A stretch of DNA of 64,000 bases, taken from positions 12,151 through 76,150 of the forward strand of contig NZ_MUXN01000038.1 of NCBI RefSeq assembly GCF_001995215.1, written 5' to 3'. This document shows positions 1 through 8,980 of this stretch, in pieces (positions within the stretch are counted from its first letter, which is position 1; each line of letters opens with the position of its first letter). The stretch is from Amycolatopsis azurea DSM 43854 (lineage in GTDB: Bacteria; Actinomycetota; Actinomycetes; Mycobacteriales; Pseudonocardiaceae). The notes beneath the pieces are model-generated. The model was not told the origin of the DNA, ran no database searches, and saw only the letters and a list, made by a program, of their open reading frames with translations. The translations under genes and the position numbers were made by a program.

Positions 1-46
1 AAGTGGCTTTCGCGACACCCGCGAGCCTCCGCGTTGCCAGGGAGGC
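1..46. repeat. Truncated CCAC-core palindrome and small hairpin after the LuxR gene
   Basis: The window opens with one arm of a GCGAAAG/CTTTCGC palindrome like the copies at 41824-41983. A short inverted repeat follows, with arms GCCTCC (25-30) and GGAGGC (41-46), and it touches the stop codon of the minus-strand regulator. It could act as that gene's terminator. There is no T-run, as is common in this GC range. Confidence 0.4.
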
Positions 47-2838
47 TACGTTCTCCGCCGCCGTTCCCGCATCCGGAATTCGGCACGCGCCAGGCCCCGT
101 CGTCCGGCGATGCCGAGTTTCGTGTAGATCCGCCGGAGGTGGTTCTCGACCGTCTTCGGGGTGACGAACAGTTCCTGGGCGATCTCGCGGTTCGCGCGGC
201 CGGACGCCGCCAGGTCCGCGACCCGCCGTTCGCTCGCGGTCAGCGAGGACGGATCGGCGACGATCGTCCGCCGGGGCCGGTCCCCCAAGGCCTCCAAGGC
301 CTTGACGGCGCGGGTGCGCAAGACCGCCGAGCCGCATTCGGCGGCCAGTTCGATCCCGCGGTTGAGCAGGCTCCGCGCGTCCGTTGACCGCCGGGCGGCC
401 CACATCGCCTCGCCGAGGTCGATCAGCGAACGGGCGAGATGCAGCCGGGCCGGGGACCGTTCCAGCACGCCGACCGACTCGGCCAGCAGGTCCAGCCGCC
501 GGTCGTCGTCGGCGTGCGCGAGCAACCGCAGCGCGGCGCCGATCTCGGTCGCGGTCCCCCACTTCCGCGCGATGATCACCTGTTCCTCGGCCAGTTCCAG
601 GGCGTGGTCCGACTCACCGAGCAACAGTGCGGCGCTCACGGCCGGGACCCGCCACGGAATGGTCGGCGGGTCGACGCCCACCGCTCGCATCTCGTCGCGC
701 TGCAGCAACGCCTGCGTCCTGGCGAGCACGGGATTCCCGATGGCGAGCGCGATCAGCGCGCGAGGTTCGTGCAGCCACGTCGTCGGCATCATGCGCGGAC
801 CGTCGCCGTGGGCACCGTCGAACCGCGCCAGCACGTCGGCGGCGGTTTCGAGGTCACCCCGTTCCAAGGCGGCGTAGGCGAGAAAGTGCGTAGCCGTCGC
901 CCGCAGCGCGATCACCTGCGGCGACGGCTCCTCGGCGCCGATGGCGGCGAGCGCGCCCTCGGCTTCGGCCTCCATGGCGGTCAAATTGCCGAGCCGCCAG
1001 TCGAGGAACAGCCCGGCGTTGGCGACCATCGCGAACTCGACGGGTGAACCGTGCTCCCGCACTCGCTGTCGCGCGCGCTCGATCTCCCGGCCCGCCTCGT
1101 CGATCCCGTCGGCGGAGATCAGCGCGAGCATCGCGACCACCCAGCCGACCATCACGTCGATTCTCCCGGTGGCGTCTGCGAAGTAGGCGCCGTTGGCCAG
1201 CGCGCGGCAGGCGGTCGCGGCGACCTCGTCCGCGGGCCGGACCTCGTAGCGCCCCATCTGCGCGAGCAGGCCGAGCAGCGTTCGTTCGTCGGGGGTCCCG
1301 CCGCTCAAGCTCGCGTACGCGCTCAGGTGATCGGACGCCGTCCGCCGATGGTGCGGCAGGAACGAGCGGATCACCGCGAGCCGCGCTTCCAGATGGATCC
1401 GGCCGGGATCGCGCGGGCCGCCAGGACGGGCGGCGATCGCCTCGCGGAGTTCCGCGACGGCGGCTTCGGGTCCGTCGACGACCGTCGTGGCCGAAGCGGC
1501 GGCCGCGACGAGTTCGGCGTCGGGGACACCGTCCGCCGCCACCAGGAGGTGCCGCCGTGCCTCGACGGCCTCGCCCGTTCGAAGCAGCGCGCGGCCCAGT
1601 TCGGCCCGCAGCGTGGCGTCGTCCGGGCTCTCCTCGACGGCCCGGCGCAGATGCGCGGCGGCCGTCCTCGGGTCCCCCGCCGAGAGCAACGAGGCCGCGG
1701 CCTCGCGCAGAATCCCGGCCGAGCCCCGCAAGGTGCCTCTCGGCGCCCGCACGAGATGAGCGGCGACCCGATCCGCCGGAGCCTTCGCCTCGCACAACGC
1801 CTTCGCGGCGTCAGCGTGCAGTGCCGCACGGGCGATCGGGCCCAGTTCGGCGAGGACGGCCTCGCGGACGACCGGATGGACGAAGACGAGATGGTCACCG
1901 TCCGCGGTGAACACGTTGGCCGCGATCAGTGCCTCGACGGCGGCCGAAAGCCTTGCGGCGTCAAGCTTCGCGAGCACTCCGGCCTGCCACGGATCACCGC
2001 CGGTGCCGAGGATCGCGACCGCTCCGGCGAGCGCGACGGCATCGCCGGGAAGCCTGCCCAGTACCGCGCGGAAAACAGTGCTGGGGCCCAGCTTTCCGAC
2101 GTCGAGGGCGGTCGTACCGACGTCGAGCGGCAGTCCGAGCGCGTCGATCTCGTCGACGAGAACCCTGGCCAGAAAAGGATTTCCGCCGCTGGCCTCGTGC
2201 AGCGAGGTGACCACGTCCCAGGCGGGACGCACCCCTCGGGCCGTGACGAGTTCGGCGAGCGCTTCGGGCGAAAGCGCCTTCGGCAGTACGCGTTCCACTT
2301 GCCGCGAGACGCTCAGAAGGGCCAGCTGACCGGCGTTCTCCGCAGGTGGCCGGGTCGCCACGACGAGCACGATCGGCAGATCGGCGATCCGGCGCGAAAG
2401 GTAGACGAGGAAGCGCAGCGACGAAGGGTCCGCCCAGTGCGCGTCGTCGACCGTGATGAGCAACGGCCGCACCGACGAGAGATCGACCGCGACCCACCAC
2501 AACGCGTGCAACGTCCTGGATAGTTCGGCTTCGCTCGGATCTGCGGCCGCGGCGTCGAGGATCTTCCCGCCCTGACGGGAAAGCGAGTGCTCCACCAGCT
2601 GACGGACGACACCCCAGGCCATCGCGGCTTCGAGCGCGTCGCCGAAAGCCCGCACCAGGCCGAAACCACGGCCTTTCGCCAGTGCGTGGGTCTCCTGGAG
2701 CAGCCGGGTCTTGCCGATCCCCGCCCGGCCCTCGACGACAAGAACCCGGCCCTCGCCCGCCGTGGCGGAGTCGAGCGCCGCTTCGATTCTCCCGAGTTCG
2801 CGCTCGCGTTCGAGAGTCGGCTCGTCGCGGTGACGCAT
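46..2838 (-). CDS. LuxR-family large ATPase regulator (LAL type)
   Basis: This is a 930-residue cytoplasmic transcription regulator of the LAL/STAND class. Walker A GRAGIGKT lies at residues 37-44 and the Walker B stretch LLITVDDAHW at about 126-135. A long middle section of helical, TPR-like repeats follows. The last 65 residues are a LuxR/GerE helix-turn-helix (LTASERRVADLA through TVENHLRRIYTKLG). Such proteins usually activate neighbouring genes when a ligand or partner releases the ATPase. The downstream neighbour lies outside the window, so the target is unknown. The ATG at 2838 precedes the conserved ERERELGRIEAAL AAA start without an odd extension. The family call is firm and the regulon is open. 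Confidence 0.93.
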   Translation of the reverse strand: MRHRDEPTLERERELGRIEAALDSATAGEGRVLVVEGRAGIGKTRLLQETHALAKGRGFGLVRAFGDALEAAMAWGVVRQLVEHSLSRQGGKILDAAAADPSEAELSRTLHALWWVAVDLSSVRPLLITVDDAHWADPSSLRFLVYLSRRIADLPIVLVVATRPPAENAGQLALLSVSRQVERVLPKALSPEALAELVTARGVRPAWDVVTSLHEASGGNPFLARVLVDEIDALGLPLDVGTTALDVGKLGPSTVFRAVLGRLPGDAVALAGAVAILGTGGDPWQAGVLAKLDAARLSAAVEALIAANVFTADGDHLVFVHPVVREAVLAELGPIARAALHADAAKALCEAKAPADRVAAHLVRAPRGTLRGSAGILREAAASLLSAGDPRTAAAHLRRAVEESPDDATLRAELGRALLRTGEAVEARRHLLVAADGVPDAELVAAAASATTVVDGPEAAVAELREAIAARPGGPRDPGRIHLEARLAVIRSFLPHHRRTASDHLSAYASLSGGTPDERTLLGLLAQMGRYEVRPADEVAATACRALANGAYFADATGRIDVMVGWVVAMLALISADGIDEAGREIERARQRVREHGSPVEFAMVANAGLFLDWRLGNLTAMEAEAEGALAAIGAEEPSPQVIALRATATHFLAYAALERGDLETAADVLARFDGAHGDGPRMMPTTWLHEPRALIALAIGNPVLARTQALLQRDEMRAVGVDPPTIPWRVPAVSAALLLGESDHALELAEEQVIIARKWGTATEIGAALRLLAHADDDRRLDLLAESVGVLERSPARLHLARSLIDLGEAMWAARRSTDARSLLNRGIELAAECGSAVLRTRAVKALEALGDRPRRTIVADPSSLTASERRVADLAASGRANREIAQELFVTPKTVENHLRRIYTKLGIAGRRGLARAEFRMRERRRRT

Positions 2839-2944
2839 CCGAGAAGAGTAGCGGCCGCGACGGGGTTCGAAGGCGTTTCACCAGGTCACATTCCGGAACG
2901 AAATGGGTGGGGCGGCCCCCGACGTCCGCCCCCACCCGGGCCAC

Positions 2945-4192
2945 CTAGCGCGTCGGCTGGGTGGAGTTCGACGGCGGCGCCGGAGTCGAGGACGGCGGCG
3001 CCTGGGCGGACGAGGAAGGCGGCACCGGGGCACCCTTCGGGATCGCCGCGCTGAACGGGACGTCGGCCCTTTCCTCGCAGTAGCCGCGGGAACCGTTGTA
3101 ACCGTTGCGGCTCCCCTGACTGTCCTCCACGCCCCGATCGAGATGCGGGCGCGGATAGCGGTTGTCGTCGCCGACCCTCCGCTTCTCGCCCGTGCTCTTC
3201 TCGCAGGCGTACCGGGTCGTGCTGAGCGGACGGCCGTTCTCGTCGTAGAGATAGATCTCCGTCAGCGGCTTGCCCTCGGCGTCGAACGCGTAGATGTTCT
3301 CCACGTCCTGGCTGCCGTACATCAGCTGCGGGTTGCCGTAGCTGTCGTTGTAGTTCGGCGAGTAGCCGTTGGCGTAGGGACCGTCGGAGTAGGACCGTTT
3401 CGCGATCAGGTCGACGGCCGCGCCCGCCCCGCCGAGCATGCTGCCGACGACGAACGCCGAGATCGGTACGGCCAGCCACAGCAGCCGCCGGTCGGTCTTC
3501 AGCTTCGGTCCCGCCCAGACCACCGCGACGGCCGCCAGCAACATCAACGGCAGCAACAGAACCGCCTCGGCGTCGCGGAGCACGAGCAGCAGGCCGAACA
3601 CGACGAGCACCGCCGCGCACAGCACCCACCACGCGGGCTTGAGCGTGCGGAAGTAGGTCAGTCCCTTGCCGTTCCGGTTGCTCTGGAACGACTTCACGAT
3701 CTCGCGGAGCTTGATCACCTCGGACAGTTCCGCGATCGGCGCGACACCCCGCCGCACCACGTAGGCGACACTGATCGCGAGCACGGGGGCGATGAAAAGC
3801 AGGCCCAGCAACGGTTCCACCCGGACCCACACCGCGGCCGCGAAGCCGAACAGCGCGAACCCGCCCATGGAGAACACCAGCCCCCAGAACGCGAACCGCG
3901 CTCCGCCGATCCCGGTCTTCACCTTCAGGATGGTGGTGCCGTCGCCCGACTCGGGCGGACGCGGCGGATAGCCACCGGACGCACGCAGCTCGGCGGCGTA
4001 ACTCTCGGGGCTGCCCAGCCGCTCGATCAGGGCGTCGACCTTGGGGTTGTCCCCCAGTTCGGCCTCCATTTCGGCGAGATGGGGCCGGACGTCTTCGAGG
4101 ATTTCCTCGACTTCGCTCTCGGGCAGGTCGGCGAGCGCGCTCCTGACCCTCGCCAGATACACCCGCACGGCGGTCGGATTCTGCGTGCTCAT
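2945..4192 (-). CDS. HAAS-domain (DUF1700-like) multi-pass membrane protein
   Basis: The protein has 415 residues. The N-terminal 80 are soluble and helical and resemble HAAS/DUF1700 domains (YLARVRSALADLPESEVEEIL). About five hydrophobic helices follow between residues 95 and 270, and then a roughly 150-residue polar C-terminal region rich in Tyr, Asn and Ser that ends in Ala/Pro/Ser repeats and is likely outside the membrane. Its ATG overlaps the stop of the upstream PadR gene by 4 nt. PadR/HAAS pairs are common, with the regulator controlling a membrane partner that may affect envelope or transporter function. The C-terminal ectodomain is unusual for HAAS proteins and I do not recognise it. 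Confidence 0.75.
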   Translation of the reverse strand: MSTQNPTAVRVYLARVRSALADLPESEVEEILEDVRPHLAEMEAELGDNPKVDALIERLGSPESYAAELRASGGYPPRPPESGDGTTILKVKTGIGGARFAFWGLVFSMGGFALFGFAAAVWVRVEPLLGLLFIAPVLAISVAYVVRRGVAPIAELSEVIKLREIVKSFQSNRNGKGLTYFRTLKPAWWVLCAAVLVVFGLLLVLRDAEAVLLLPLMLLAAVAVVWAGPKLKTDRRLLWLAVPISAFVVGSMLGGAGAAVDLIAKRSYSDGPYANGYSPNYNDSYGNPQLMYGSQDVENIYAFDAEGKPLTEIYLYDENGRPLSTTRYACEKSTGEKRRVGDDNRYPRPHLDRGVEDSQGSRNGYNGSRGYCEERADVPFSAAIPKGAPVPPSSSAQAPPSSTPAPPSNSTQPTR

Positions 4193-4539
4193 GCTGCCTC
4201 TCCCAACAGGCTGTTCATTGTCGTGGCGAAAGTCCGCCAGGTCTGCCCCGACTCTTCGAGGCGCTGACGACCCGGCTCGTTGAGGCTGTAGTACTTGCGG
4301 TGCGGGCCTTCTTCACTCGGCACCACGTACGACGTCAGCAGGCCTGCCTTGTACAACCGCCGAAGCGTCCCGTACACCGAAGCGTCGCCCACTTCCTGCA
4401 ACCCCGCGACCCGGAGTCTTCGGAGCACGTCGTAGCCGTAGCCGTCCTCTCCGCGAAGCACCGCGAGAACGGCGAGGTCCAGCACGCCTTTAAGTAGCTG
4501 ACTGATCTCCACAGTCGCGTCCCTCCCAGTCTTACGCAA
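4189..4539 (-). CDS. PadR-family transcriptional regulator
   Basis: This 116-residue winged-helix protein matches the PadR N-terminal domain (LLKGVLDLAVLAVL, YGYDVLRRL, ASVYGTLRRLYKAGLL). It has only a short C-terminal helix for dimerisation. It is the first gene of a two-gene operon with the HAAS membrane protein and overlaps it as ATGA, so the two are probably translationally coupled. It is divergent from the GntR/ABC operon across a 135-nt intergenic region and probably represses its own operon. The ligand is unknown. Confidence 0.92.
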   Translation of the reverse strand: MRKTGRDATVEISQLLKGVLDLAVLAVLRGEDGYGYDVLRRLRVAGLQEVGDASVYGTLRRLYKAGLLTSYVVPSEEGPHRKYYSLNEPGRQRLEESGQTWRTFATTMNSLLGEAA

Positions 4540-4601
4540 CAGAAGGTACCACGCATTGCACAGTAGTGCGCAAGGCGGAAGCCACTTGCGCCCGACGGGT
4601 A

Positions 4602-4631
4602 GTTCATGGGTTACTTACTCCAGTAATGAAC
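4602..4631. promoter_or_regulatory. Candidate operator between padR and the GntR/ABC operon
   Basis: The arms GTTCAT (4602-4607) and ATGAAC (4626-4631) form an inverted repeat, with a nested TTACT/AGTAA pair inside it. It lies 44 nt upstream of the GTG of the YtrA-like GntR gene, a typical place for autorepression. This is inference from symmetry and position only. Confidence 0.45.
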
Positions 4632-4674
4632 CACTGCACCAACGAGGTGCACGAAGACTGGGGACGGAGGTGTC

Positions 4675-5052
4675 GTGCTCGACGAAGGAACACCCCTGTT
4701 CGTGCAGATCGCCGAACAGATCGCCGACGACATCGCCGAGGGAAGCCTGGCCGAGGGGGAACGCGTGCCGTCAACCAACGAACTCGCCGCCTTCTACCGG
4801 ATCAATCCGGCGACGGCGGCCAAGGGGATCAACGTGCTCGCCGACGACGGCCTGCTCGAGAAACGGCGCGGTATCGGCATGTTCGTCGCCGGTGGCGCGC
4901 GGCAGAAGCTGCTCACCGACCGGCGGCAGCGGTTCGCCGAGCAGTACCTCGACCCGATGCTCATCGAAGCGAGGCGCCTCGGCATCGACGACGAAACCCT
5001 GATCTCGCTCATCCGCGGGAACGGACACCGGAACGGAGGACCCGCCGCATGA
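4675..5052 (+). CDS. GntR-family regulator, YtrA type
   Basis: This 125-residue protein has a GntR winged helix (LFVQIAEQIADDIAEG, VPSTNELAAFYRINPATAAKGINVL) and only a short C-terminal dimerisation helix, which is the YtrA subfamily pattern. YtrA repressors typically control the ABC transporter encoded immediately downstream, often one responding to cell-wall-active compounds. The GTG start at 4675 is preceded by GGAGG at 4666-4670. Its stop overlaps the ATG of the ATPase gene as ATGA. The operon continues through the permease. Confidence 0.92.
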   Translation: MLDEGTPLFVQIAEQIADDIAEGSLAEGERVPSTNELAAFYRINPATAAKGINVLADDGLLEKRRGIGMFVAGGARQKLLTDRRQRFAEQYLDPMLIEARRLGIDDETLISLIRGNGHRNGGPAA

Positions 5053-5942
5053 CGCCGACCATCTCGACCACCGGCCTGACCCGGCGCTACGGCGACCACC
5101 TCGCGCTCGGCGAAGTCTCGGTCGACATCGAAGAAGGCAAGATCACCGGCCTGCTGGGCCGCAACGGCGCGGGCAAGAGCACCTTCCTGCGCATCGTCAC
5201 CGCACTGGAGTTCGCCAGCACGGGCTCGGTCCGCGTGTTCGGGGAGAACCCGGTGGAGAACGAGCGGGTGCTGCGGCGCATGGTGCTCGTCCGCGAGGAC
5301 CAGCAGTTCCCGGACTTCAAGGTCCGGCACGCCCTCGCGGCGGCGTCGTGGTTCTACCCGAACTGGGACGCCGAACTGGCCGACACGCTGCTGGCCGACT
5401 TCGATCTGCCGCTGAAGCGCCCGATCAAGAAGCTCTCGCGAGGGATGCGCTCGGCGCTGTCGATCACGATCGGACTCGCGGCTCGCGCGGAGCTCACGCT
5501 GCTCGACGAGCCGTACGCGGGTCTCGACGCCGTCGCCCGGCAGCTGTTCTACGACCGGCTGCTCGACGACTATTCGAATCACCCGCGCACGGTCCTGCTT
5601 TCCACGCACCTGATCGACGAAGTGGCCGATCTGCTGGAGCACGTCGTGATGATCGACAAGGGCCGTGTCGTCCTCGACGCGCCCGCCGACGACCTGCGCG
5701 GTTCGGCCGCCACGGTCAGCGGTCCCGCCCTCGCGGTGGACGACTTCGTCGCCGGCCGCCGGGTGTTGCACCGCCGCAAGATCGGGTCGCGGGCCTCGGT
5801 CACCGTCGCCGACTCGCTCGACGCGGCGGCGAAGGCGCGGGCACAGGCCCTGCACCTGAAGCTCGAGCCGCTTTCCTTGCAGCAGCTGATGGTGCACACC
5901 TCCAACGGACAGGCGACGACCGCAGAGGAGGCGTCCGCGTGA
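5049..5942 (+). CDS. ABC transporter ATP-binding protein (YtrB-like)
   Basis: This 297-residue ATPase has Walker A GRNGAGKS at 37-44, a degenerate signature LSRGM at 129-133 in place of LSGGQ, and Walker B LTLLDEP at 149-155, followed by the LSTHL switch region. The extra roughly 80 C-terminal residues are typical of drug- or peptide-type exporters with a separate permease. Much longer in-frame upstream sequence exists, but the ATG at 5049 overlapping the GntR stop is the natural start. It pairs with the permease, whose GTG overlaps this gene's stop. The substrate cannot be read from sequence; a regulated exporter for envelope stress fits the GntR partner. Confidence 0.93.
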   Translation: MTPTISTTGLTRRYGDHLALGEVSVDIEEGKITGLLGRNGAGKSTFLRIVTALEFASTGSVRVFGENPVENERVLRRMVLVREDQQFPDFKVRHALAAASWFYPNWDAELADTLLADFDLPLKRPIKKLSRGMRSALSITIGLAARAELTLLDEPYAGLDAVARQLFYDRLLDDYSNHPRTVLLSTHLIDEVADLLEHVVMIDKGRVVLDAPADDLRGSAATVSGPALAVDDFVAGRRVLHRRKIGSRASVTVADSLDAAAKARAQALHLKLEPLSLQQLMVHTSNGQATTAEEASA

Positions 5943-6628
5943 ACACCCTGGTCAACATCGCGCGTTATCACCTGGTGGACCGGCTCCAGTACCTGGTCCT
6001 CCCGGTCGGCGTCACGCTTTTCGCCTTCGGGGTGAACGTGGTCATCTTCTCGGTGATCCCCGAAACACCCGAGCAGAACTACTCCGGCGGGTTGTTCACG
6101 CTGTTCGTGTTCATGCTCGTCTGCGGCGCCATGAGCATGACGAAGTCGCTGCCGTTCGGGCTGGCGCTCGGCGTGTCGAGGCGGTCGTACTACCTGGGCA
6201 CGGTCCTGCTGGTCACCGGGCTCTCGGCGCTGTACGCGGTGGGGATCACCGTGCTCCAGGCGATCGAGAAGGGAACCGGCGGCTGGGGGCTCGGGCTCAA
6301 CTACTTCCGGGTGCCGTGGCTGCTCGACGGTCCCTGGTACCTGACCCTGCTCACGTCGTTCGTGTTCCTGGTGCTGATGTTCCTCTACGGCATGTGGTAC
6401 GGCCTGATCTACCGGCGGGCTTCGGTGCTGGGCGTGATCGTGTTCGGCGCCGCGCAGGTCCTGGTGCTGCTGAGCGTGGTGCTGGTGCTCAGCTGGACCG
6501 ATTCGTGGTCGAAGCTCGGCACGTTCTTCAGCACGCTGACCGTGGGCGGCCTGACCGGCGTGCTCGCGCTGCTGGTCTGCGTCGCGGGTGCCGGCGGGTT
6601 CGCCACGATGCGCCGCGTCCGGGTCTGA
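5939..6628 (+). CDS. ABC transporter permease
   Basis: This 229-residue integral membrane protein has six hydrophobic helices (for example YLVLPVGVTLFAFGVNVVIF, then segments around 52, 86, 133, 165 and 200). It has no periplasmic binding domain, so it belongs with small ABC-2-like exporters. The GTG at 5939 overlaps the ATPase stop (GTGA), which indicates coupled translation with its ATPase. A long in-frame extension upstream is a shadow of the ATPase gene. The operon ends at a palindromic repeat at 6661-6713, shared with the convergent gene. Confidence 0.88.
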   Translation: MNTLVNIARYHLVDRLQYLVLPVGVTLFAFGVNVVIFSVIPETPEQNYSGGLFTLFVFMLVCGAMSMTKSLPFGLALGVSRRSYYLGTVLLVTGLSALYAVGITVLQAIEKGTGGWGLGLNYFRVPWLLDGPWYLTLLTSFVFLVLMFLYGMWYGLIYRRASVLGVIVFGAAQVLVLLSVVLVLSWTDSWSKLGTFFSTLTVGGLTGVLALLVCVAGAGGFATMRRVRV

Positions 6629-6660
6629 AGTCCTTCCGCACCAAGGAGTTCGTGACGGCT

Positions 6661-6713
6661 GTCCCCAATGTGGCATTGGGGACGCTGAGTGTCCCCAATG
6701 CCACATTGGGGAC
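6661..6713. repeat. Nested palindromic hairpin between convergent genes
   Basis: Two perfect 23-nt arms (6661-6683 and 6691-6713) are separated by a 7-nt loop. Each arm is itself nearly palindromic around CCCCAATG-TGG-CATTGGGG. It sits between two convergent genes and probably works as a bidirectional terminator. It is related to the CCAC-core palindromes near 41824-41983. Confidence 0.7.
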
Positions 6714-6726
6714 ACCGCATGCTCCG

Positions 6727-7911
6727 TTAAGCCACAAGCGATTCCCGTGCCCGGTCCCGGATGCGACCGACCACTGTGGACCGTCGCCAGGCGCGGGTGA
6801 CCTCGACCAGCCACGCCGCTTCGGCGGCGATGTCCGGCTCGTCGAGGTAGGTCGCCGGAACGTCGTCGGGGGCGTACCGGCGGCCCGCGCCGGAAGCGAC
6901 GATCGCGGCGGCCAAGGCGGCTGCCTCGATCGTCGCGGGGACGCGGGTTTCGGGGATCTTCGCCTTGCGGGCCTCGGTTTCCGCGACCGCGGGGACCTCC
7001 GGATCGAAGTACGGGCGCAGCGCGAGATGGCCGTCCCTGATCTCGATGACCCTGCGGTACAAGGCGAATTCGACGCCGCCCGGCATACCGGGCCCCGGGT
7101 CCAGCGCGATTCCCGGGACGGCTTCGCGCAGCGCGGTCCACAGCGGCTCGATCCGGCGGTACGTCCGGTACAGGCCGATCAGGCGGAACGGGGTGGCCAG
7201 CGCCGGTCCCCACACGCTGAGCGTCGCGCCCGCCCCGGCGAGCCCGACGCTCAGCGCCGCCAAGATCGCCGAGAGCGTGTCCTCACCGGCGTCGACCGCG
7301 CCGGTGGTGGCGAGGACGTAGATGTCGTCGACGTCCCAGAAAGTCCAGGCCAGCGCGGAAACCCCGCCGCCGACGAGCAGCCACAGCCCGGTGCGAAGCG
7401 GTCCGGGATCGGCGTGACGCGCGAAGCGGGCGAAGAGGATCGAGAAGGTCAGCAGGCTGATCAAGCCGTAGACGAGGAACAGGACGTTGTACGCGACGAA
7501 CCAGCCGAGCCCGCCCGGTCCGGCGGCGGTGTGCTCGCCGACTCGATAGCTGTCGGAGAGGAAGAAGAGCACGATCTCGGCGGCCACGACGATCCAGGAC
7601 AACATCGCGTGCCAGCCGATCCGCTTGCCCTCCCCCAGTTTCAGCGAATGCGCGAACGCGACCGCGAAGGCCATCGCGCCGATCTTGAGCACGTCCGCGG
7701 CGAGGTTCAGGAGGCTGCCGATGGGTTCTTCGACGCCGACGGCGTTCTCCATGGCCGGGGTGAGCAGCATGATGCCGCCCGCGATGCACATCCCGAACGC
7801 GCTGAGGAACCACATCCGCCGTAACGGCTGGGTGTGCCGGGCCTGGATCAGCTTGTACCCGAAGCCCGCGCAAGCCACCACGCAACAGAAGTACGCGATG
7901 GTCTCGGTCAC
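6727..7911 (-). CDS. Multi-pass membrane protein, MAB_1171c-like
   Basis: The 394-residue protein has about seven hydrophobic helices in its first 240 residues and then a soluble C-terminal region of about 150 residues (TYRRIEPLWTALREAVPGIAL and onward). This matches the MAB_1171c-type putative transporter family, often encoded beside an XRE regulator and an ImmA/IrrE-like peptidase in actinomycetes. The GTG start overlaps the peptidase stop by 4 nt, so the three genes form one coupled operon. The family function is not established. Longer reading upstream enters the peptidase gene in another frame and is not real. Confidence 0.8.
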   Translation of the reverse strand: MTETIAYFCCVVACAGFGYKLIQARHTQPLRRMWFLSAFGMCIAGGIMLLTPAMENAVGVEEPIGSLLNLAADVLKIGAMAFAVAFAHSLKLGEGKRIGWHAMLSWIVVAAEIVLFFLSDSYRVGEHTAAGPGGLGWFVAYNVLFLVYGLISLLTFSILFARFARHADPGPLRTGLWLLVGGGVSALAWTFWDVDDIYVLATTGAVDAGEDTLSAILAALSVGLAGAGATLSVWGPALATPFRLIGLYRTYRRIEPLWTALREAVPGIALDPGPGMPGGVEFALYRRVIEIRDGHLALRPYFDPEVPAVAETEARKAKIPETRVPATIEAAALAAAIVASGAGRRYAPDDVPATYLDEPDIAAEAAWLVEVTRAWRRSTVVGRIRDRARESLVA

Positions 7912-8471
7912 GGCAGTCGTCGTTTCCGGCTGCCGAAAAGATTGTCGACCCTGGCCTTCTCTCCGGCCAGGTCGCTCGCGCTCTCGTCGAGGTGCGCCGC
8001 GCCGCGGCCCGCCGTCCGGGCGACGCGCTGCGCCAGCAGGCTGGCGAGCAGTTCGGCTTCCTGCTCCTCGACGGCGCTGTATCCGGTGCGGCCGAGGACC
8101 CGGCGGACGAGTTCGGGCGACAGGTTCGGCATGAGGGTCTTGCTGGCGGCCGCGTCGAGCGCGATCCCGTCGGCTCCCGCGTCCGCACCGACATGGCCGC
8201 ACAGCAGGTGGCCGACCTCGTGCAGGAGGATGTGCCGCCGGTGCAGGGCGGTGGTGTTGGTCGGACAGAGGATGTAGTCCGTGCTCTCGGTGCTCATCAA
8301 GAGCCCGCACGGGCCACTGGCGGGGATGCTGACCTGCATCACTTCGATCGGGCGGCCGCGTTCGGCGGCCAGTCCGGCGATGAAGGCGTCGGCGTCGAAG
8401 GGTTCGGGCAGGGTGACACCGTCGGCGAGACTCCGGCAGCGGCGCCACAACTCCTTGCGACGGCGGTCCAC
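7908..8471 (-). CDS. ImmA/IrrE-like zinc metallopeptidase
   Basis: This 187-residue protein carries HEVGH at residues 84-88, inside HRRHILLHEVGHLLCGH, and an acidic helix EEQEAELLASL at about 135-145 that can supply the third zinc ligand. This is the ImmA/IrrE (Peptidase_M78) pattern. Family members cleave or inactivate an HTH repressor, for example ImmA on ImmR and IrrE on DdrO. The XRE regulator encoded directly upstream, with no gap between its TGA and this GTG, is the obvious candidate partner. A membrane protein follows. Induction by proteolysis of the XRE protein is an inference. Confidence 0.85.
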   Translation of the reverse strand: MDRRRKELWRRCRSLADGVTLPEPFDADAFIAGLAAERGRPIEVMQVSIPASGPCGLLMSTESTDYILCPTNTTALHRRHILLHEVGHLLCGHVGADAGADGIALDAAASKTLMPNLSPELVRRVLGRTGYSAVEEQEAELLASLLAQRVARTAGRGAAHLDESASDLAGEKARVDNLFGSRKRRLP

Positions 8472-8912
8472 TCACGCCTCCTTCTTCGAGCCGCCCCGTC
8501 CGGATTCCCTGCGGGCGATCGCGTCGATCATGTCGCTGATGGTGTCGAGTCCGTCGGGGGAAAGCGTTACGGCCCGGAGCGCGACGTCGCGGACGCCCGC
8601 GTCACGGAGCGCGCCGAGCAGAGCGAGCTCTTCGGCGATCTTGGCGCTCTGCTCATCGTCGAAGAAGTACGCCGGCGAGACACCGAAGAACTGGGCGAGC
8701 GCTTCGAGGTGGCGTTTCGTGGGATTGTCGCGGCGGCCGGTGCGCAGCTGCCACAGGTACGTCGTCGAGAAGCTCTCGCCGGTCGCCTCCCGGCAGGCCT
8801 TGGCGACCTCCTCGTGGCTGTACGGCTCACGATCGGGTCTCAGCACGATCTGGAAGAGCTTGTCGATCTTGTCGGCGAGCGTCGTCTTGCCGGGCTCGGT
8901 CGCGGCCACCAT
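8472..8912 (-). CDS. XRE-family HTH regulator
   Basis: This 146-residue protein has an N-terminal helix-turn-helix (YSHEEVAKACREATG, FSTTYLWQLRTG, KRHLEALAQFFGVSPAYFF) and a C-terminal helical half (about 80-140) that may receive a signal or a protease. It is the first gene of the operon with the M78-like peptidase and the membrane protein, and it probably represses that operon. The arrangement resembles phage ImmR/ImmA and stress DdrO/IrrE pairs, but no phage genes lie nearby. Confidence 0.87.
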   Translation of the reverse strand: MVAATEPGKTTLADKIDKLFQIVLRPDREPYSHEEVAKACREATGESFSTTYLWQLRTGRRDNPTKRHLEALAQFFGVSPAYFFDDEQSAKIAEELALLGALRDAGVRDVALRAVTLSPDGLDTISDMIDAIARRESGRGGSKKEA

Positions 8913-8980
8913 CCCACTCCCTACATGTCGTGCCCGTTCATGCTAGTTGACTACCCGCCCCCATTCATACACGTCAGTTT

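Noticed and set aside
4566..5048. N-terminal extension of the ABC ATPase across the GntR gene
   Set aside because: It is an out-of-frame reading of the GntR gene; the ATG at 5049 overlaps the GntR stop and gives the family length.
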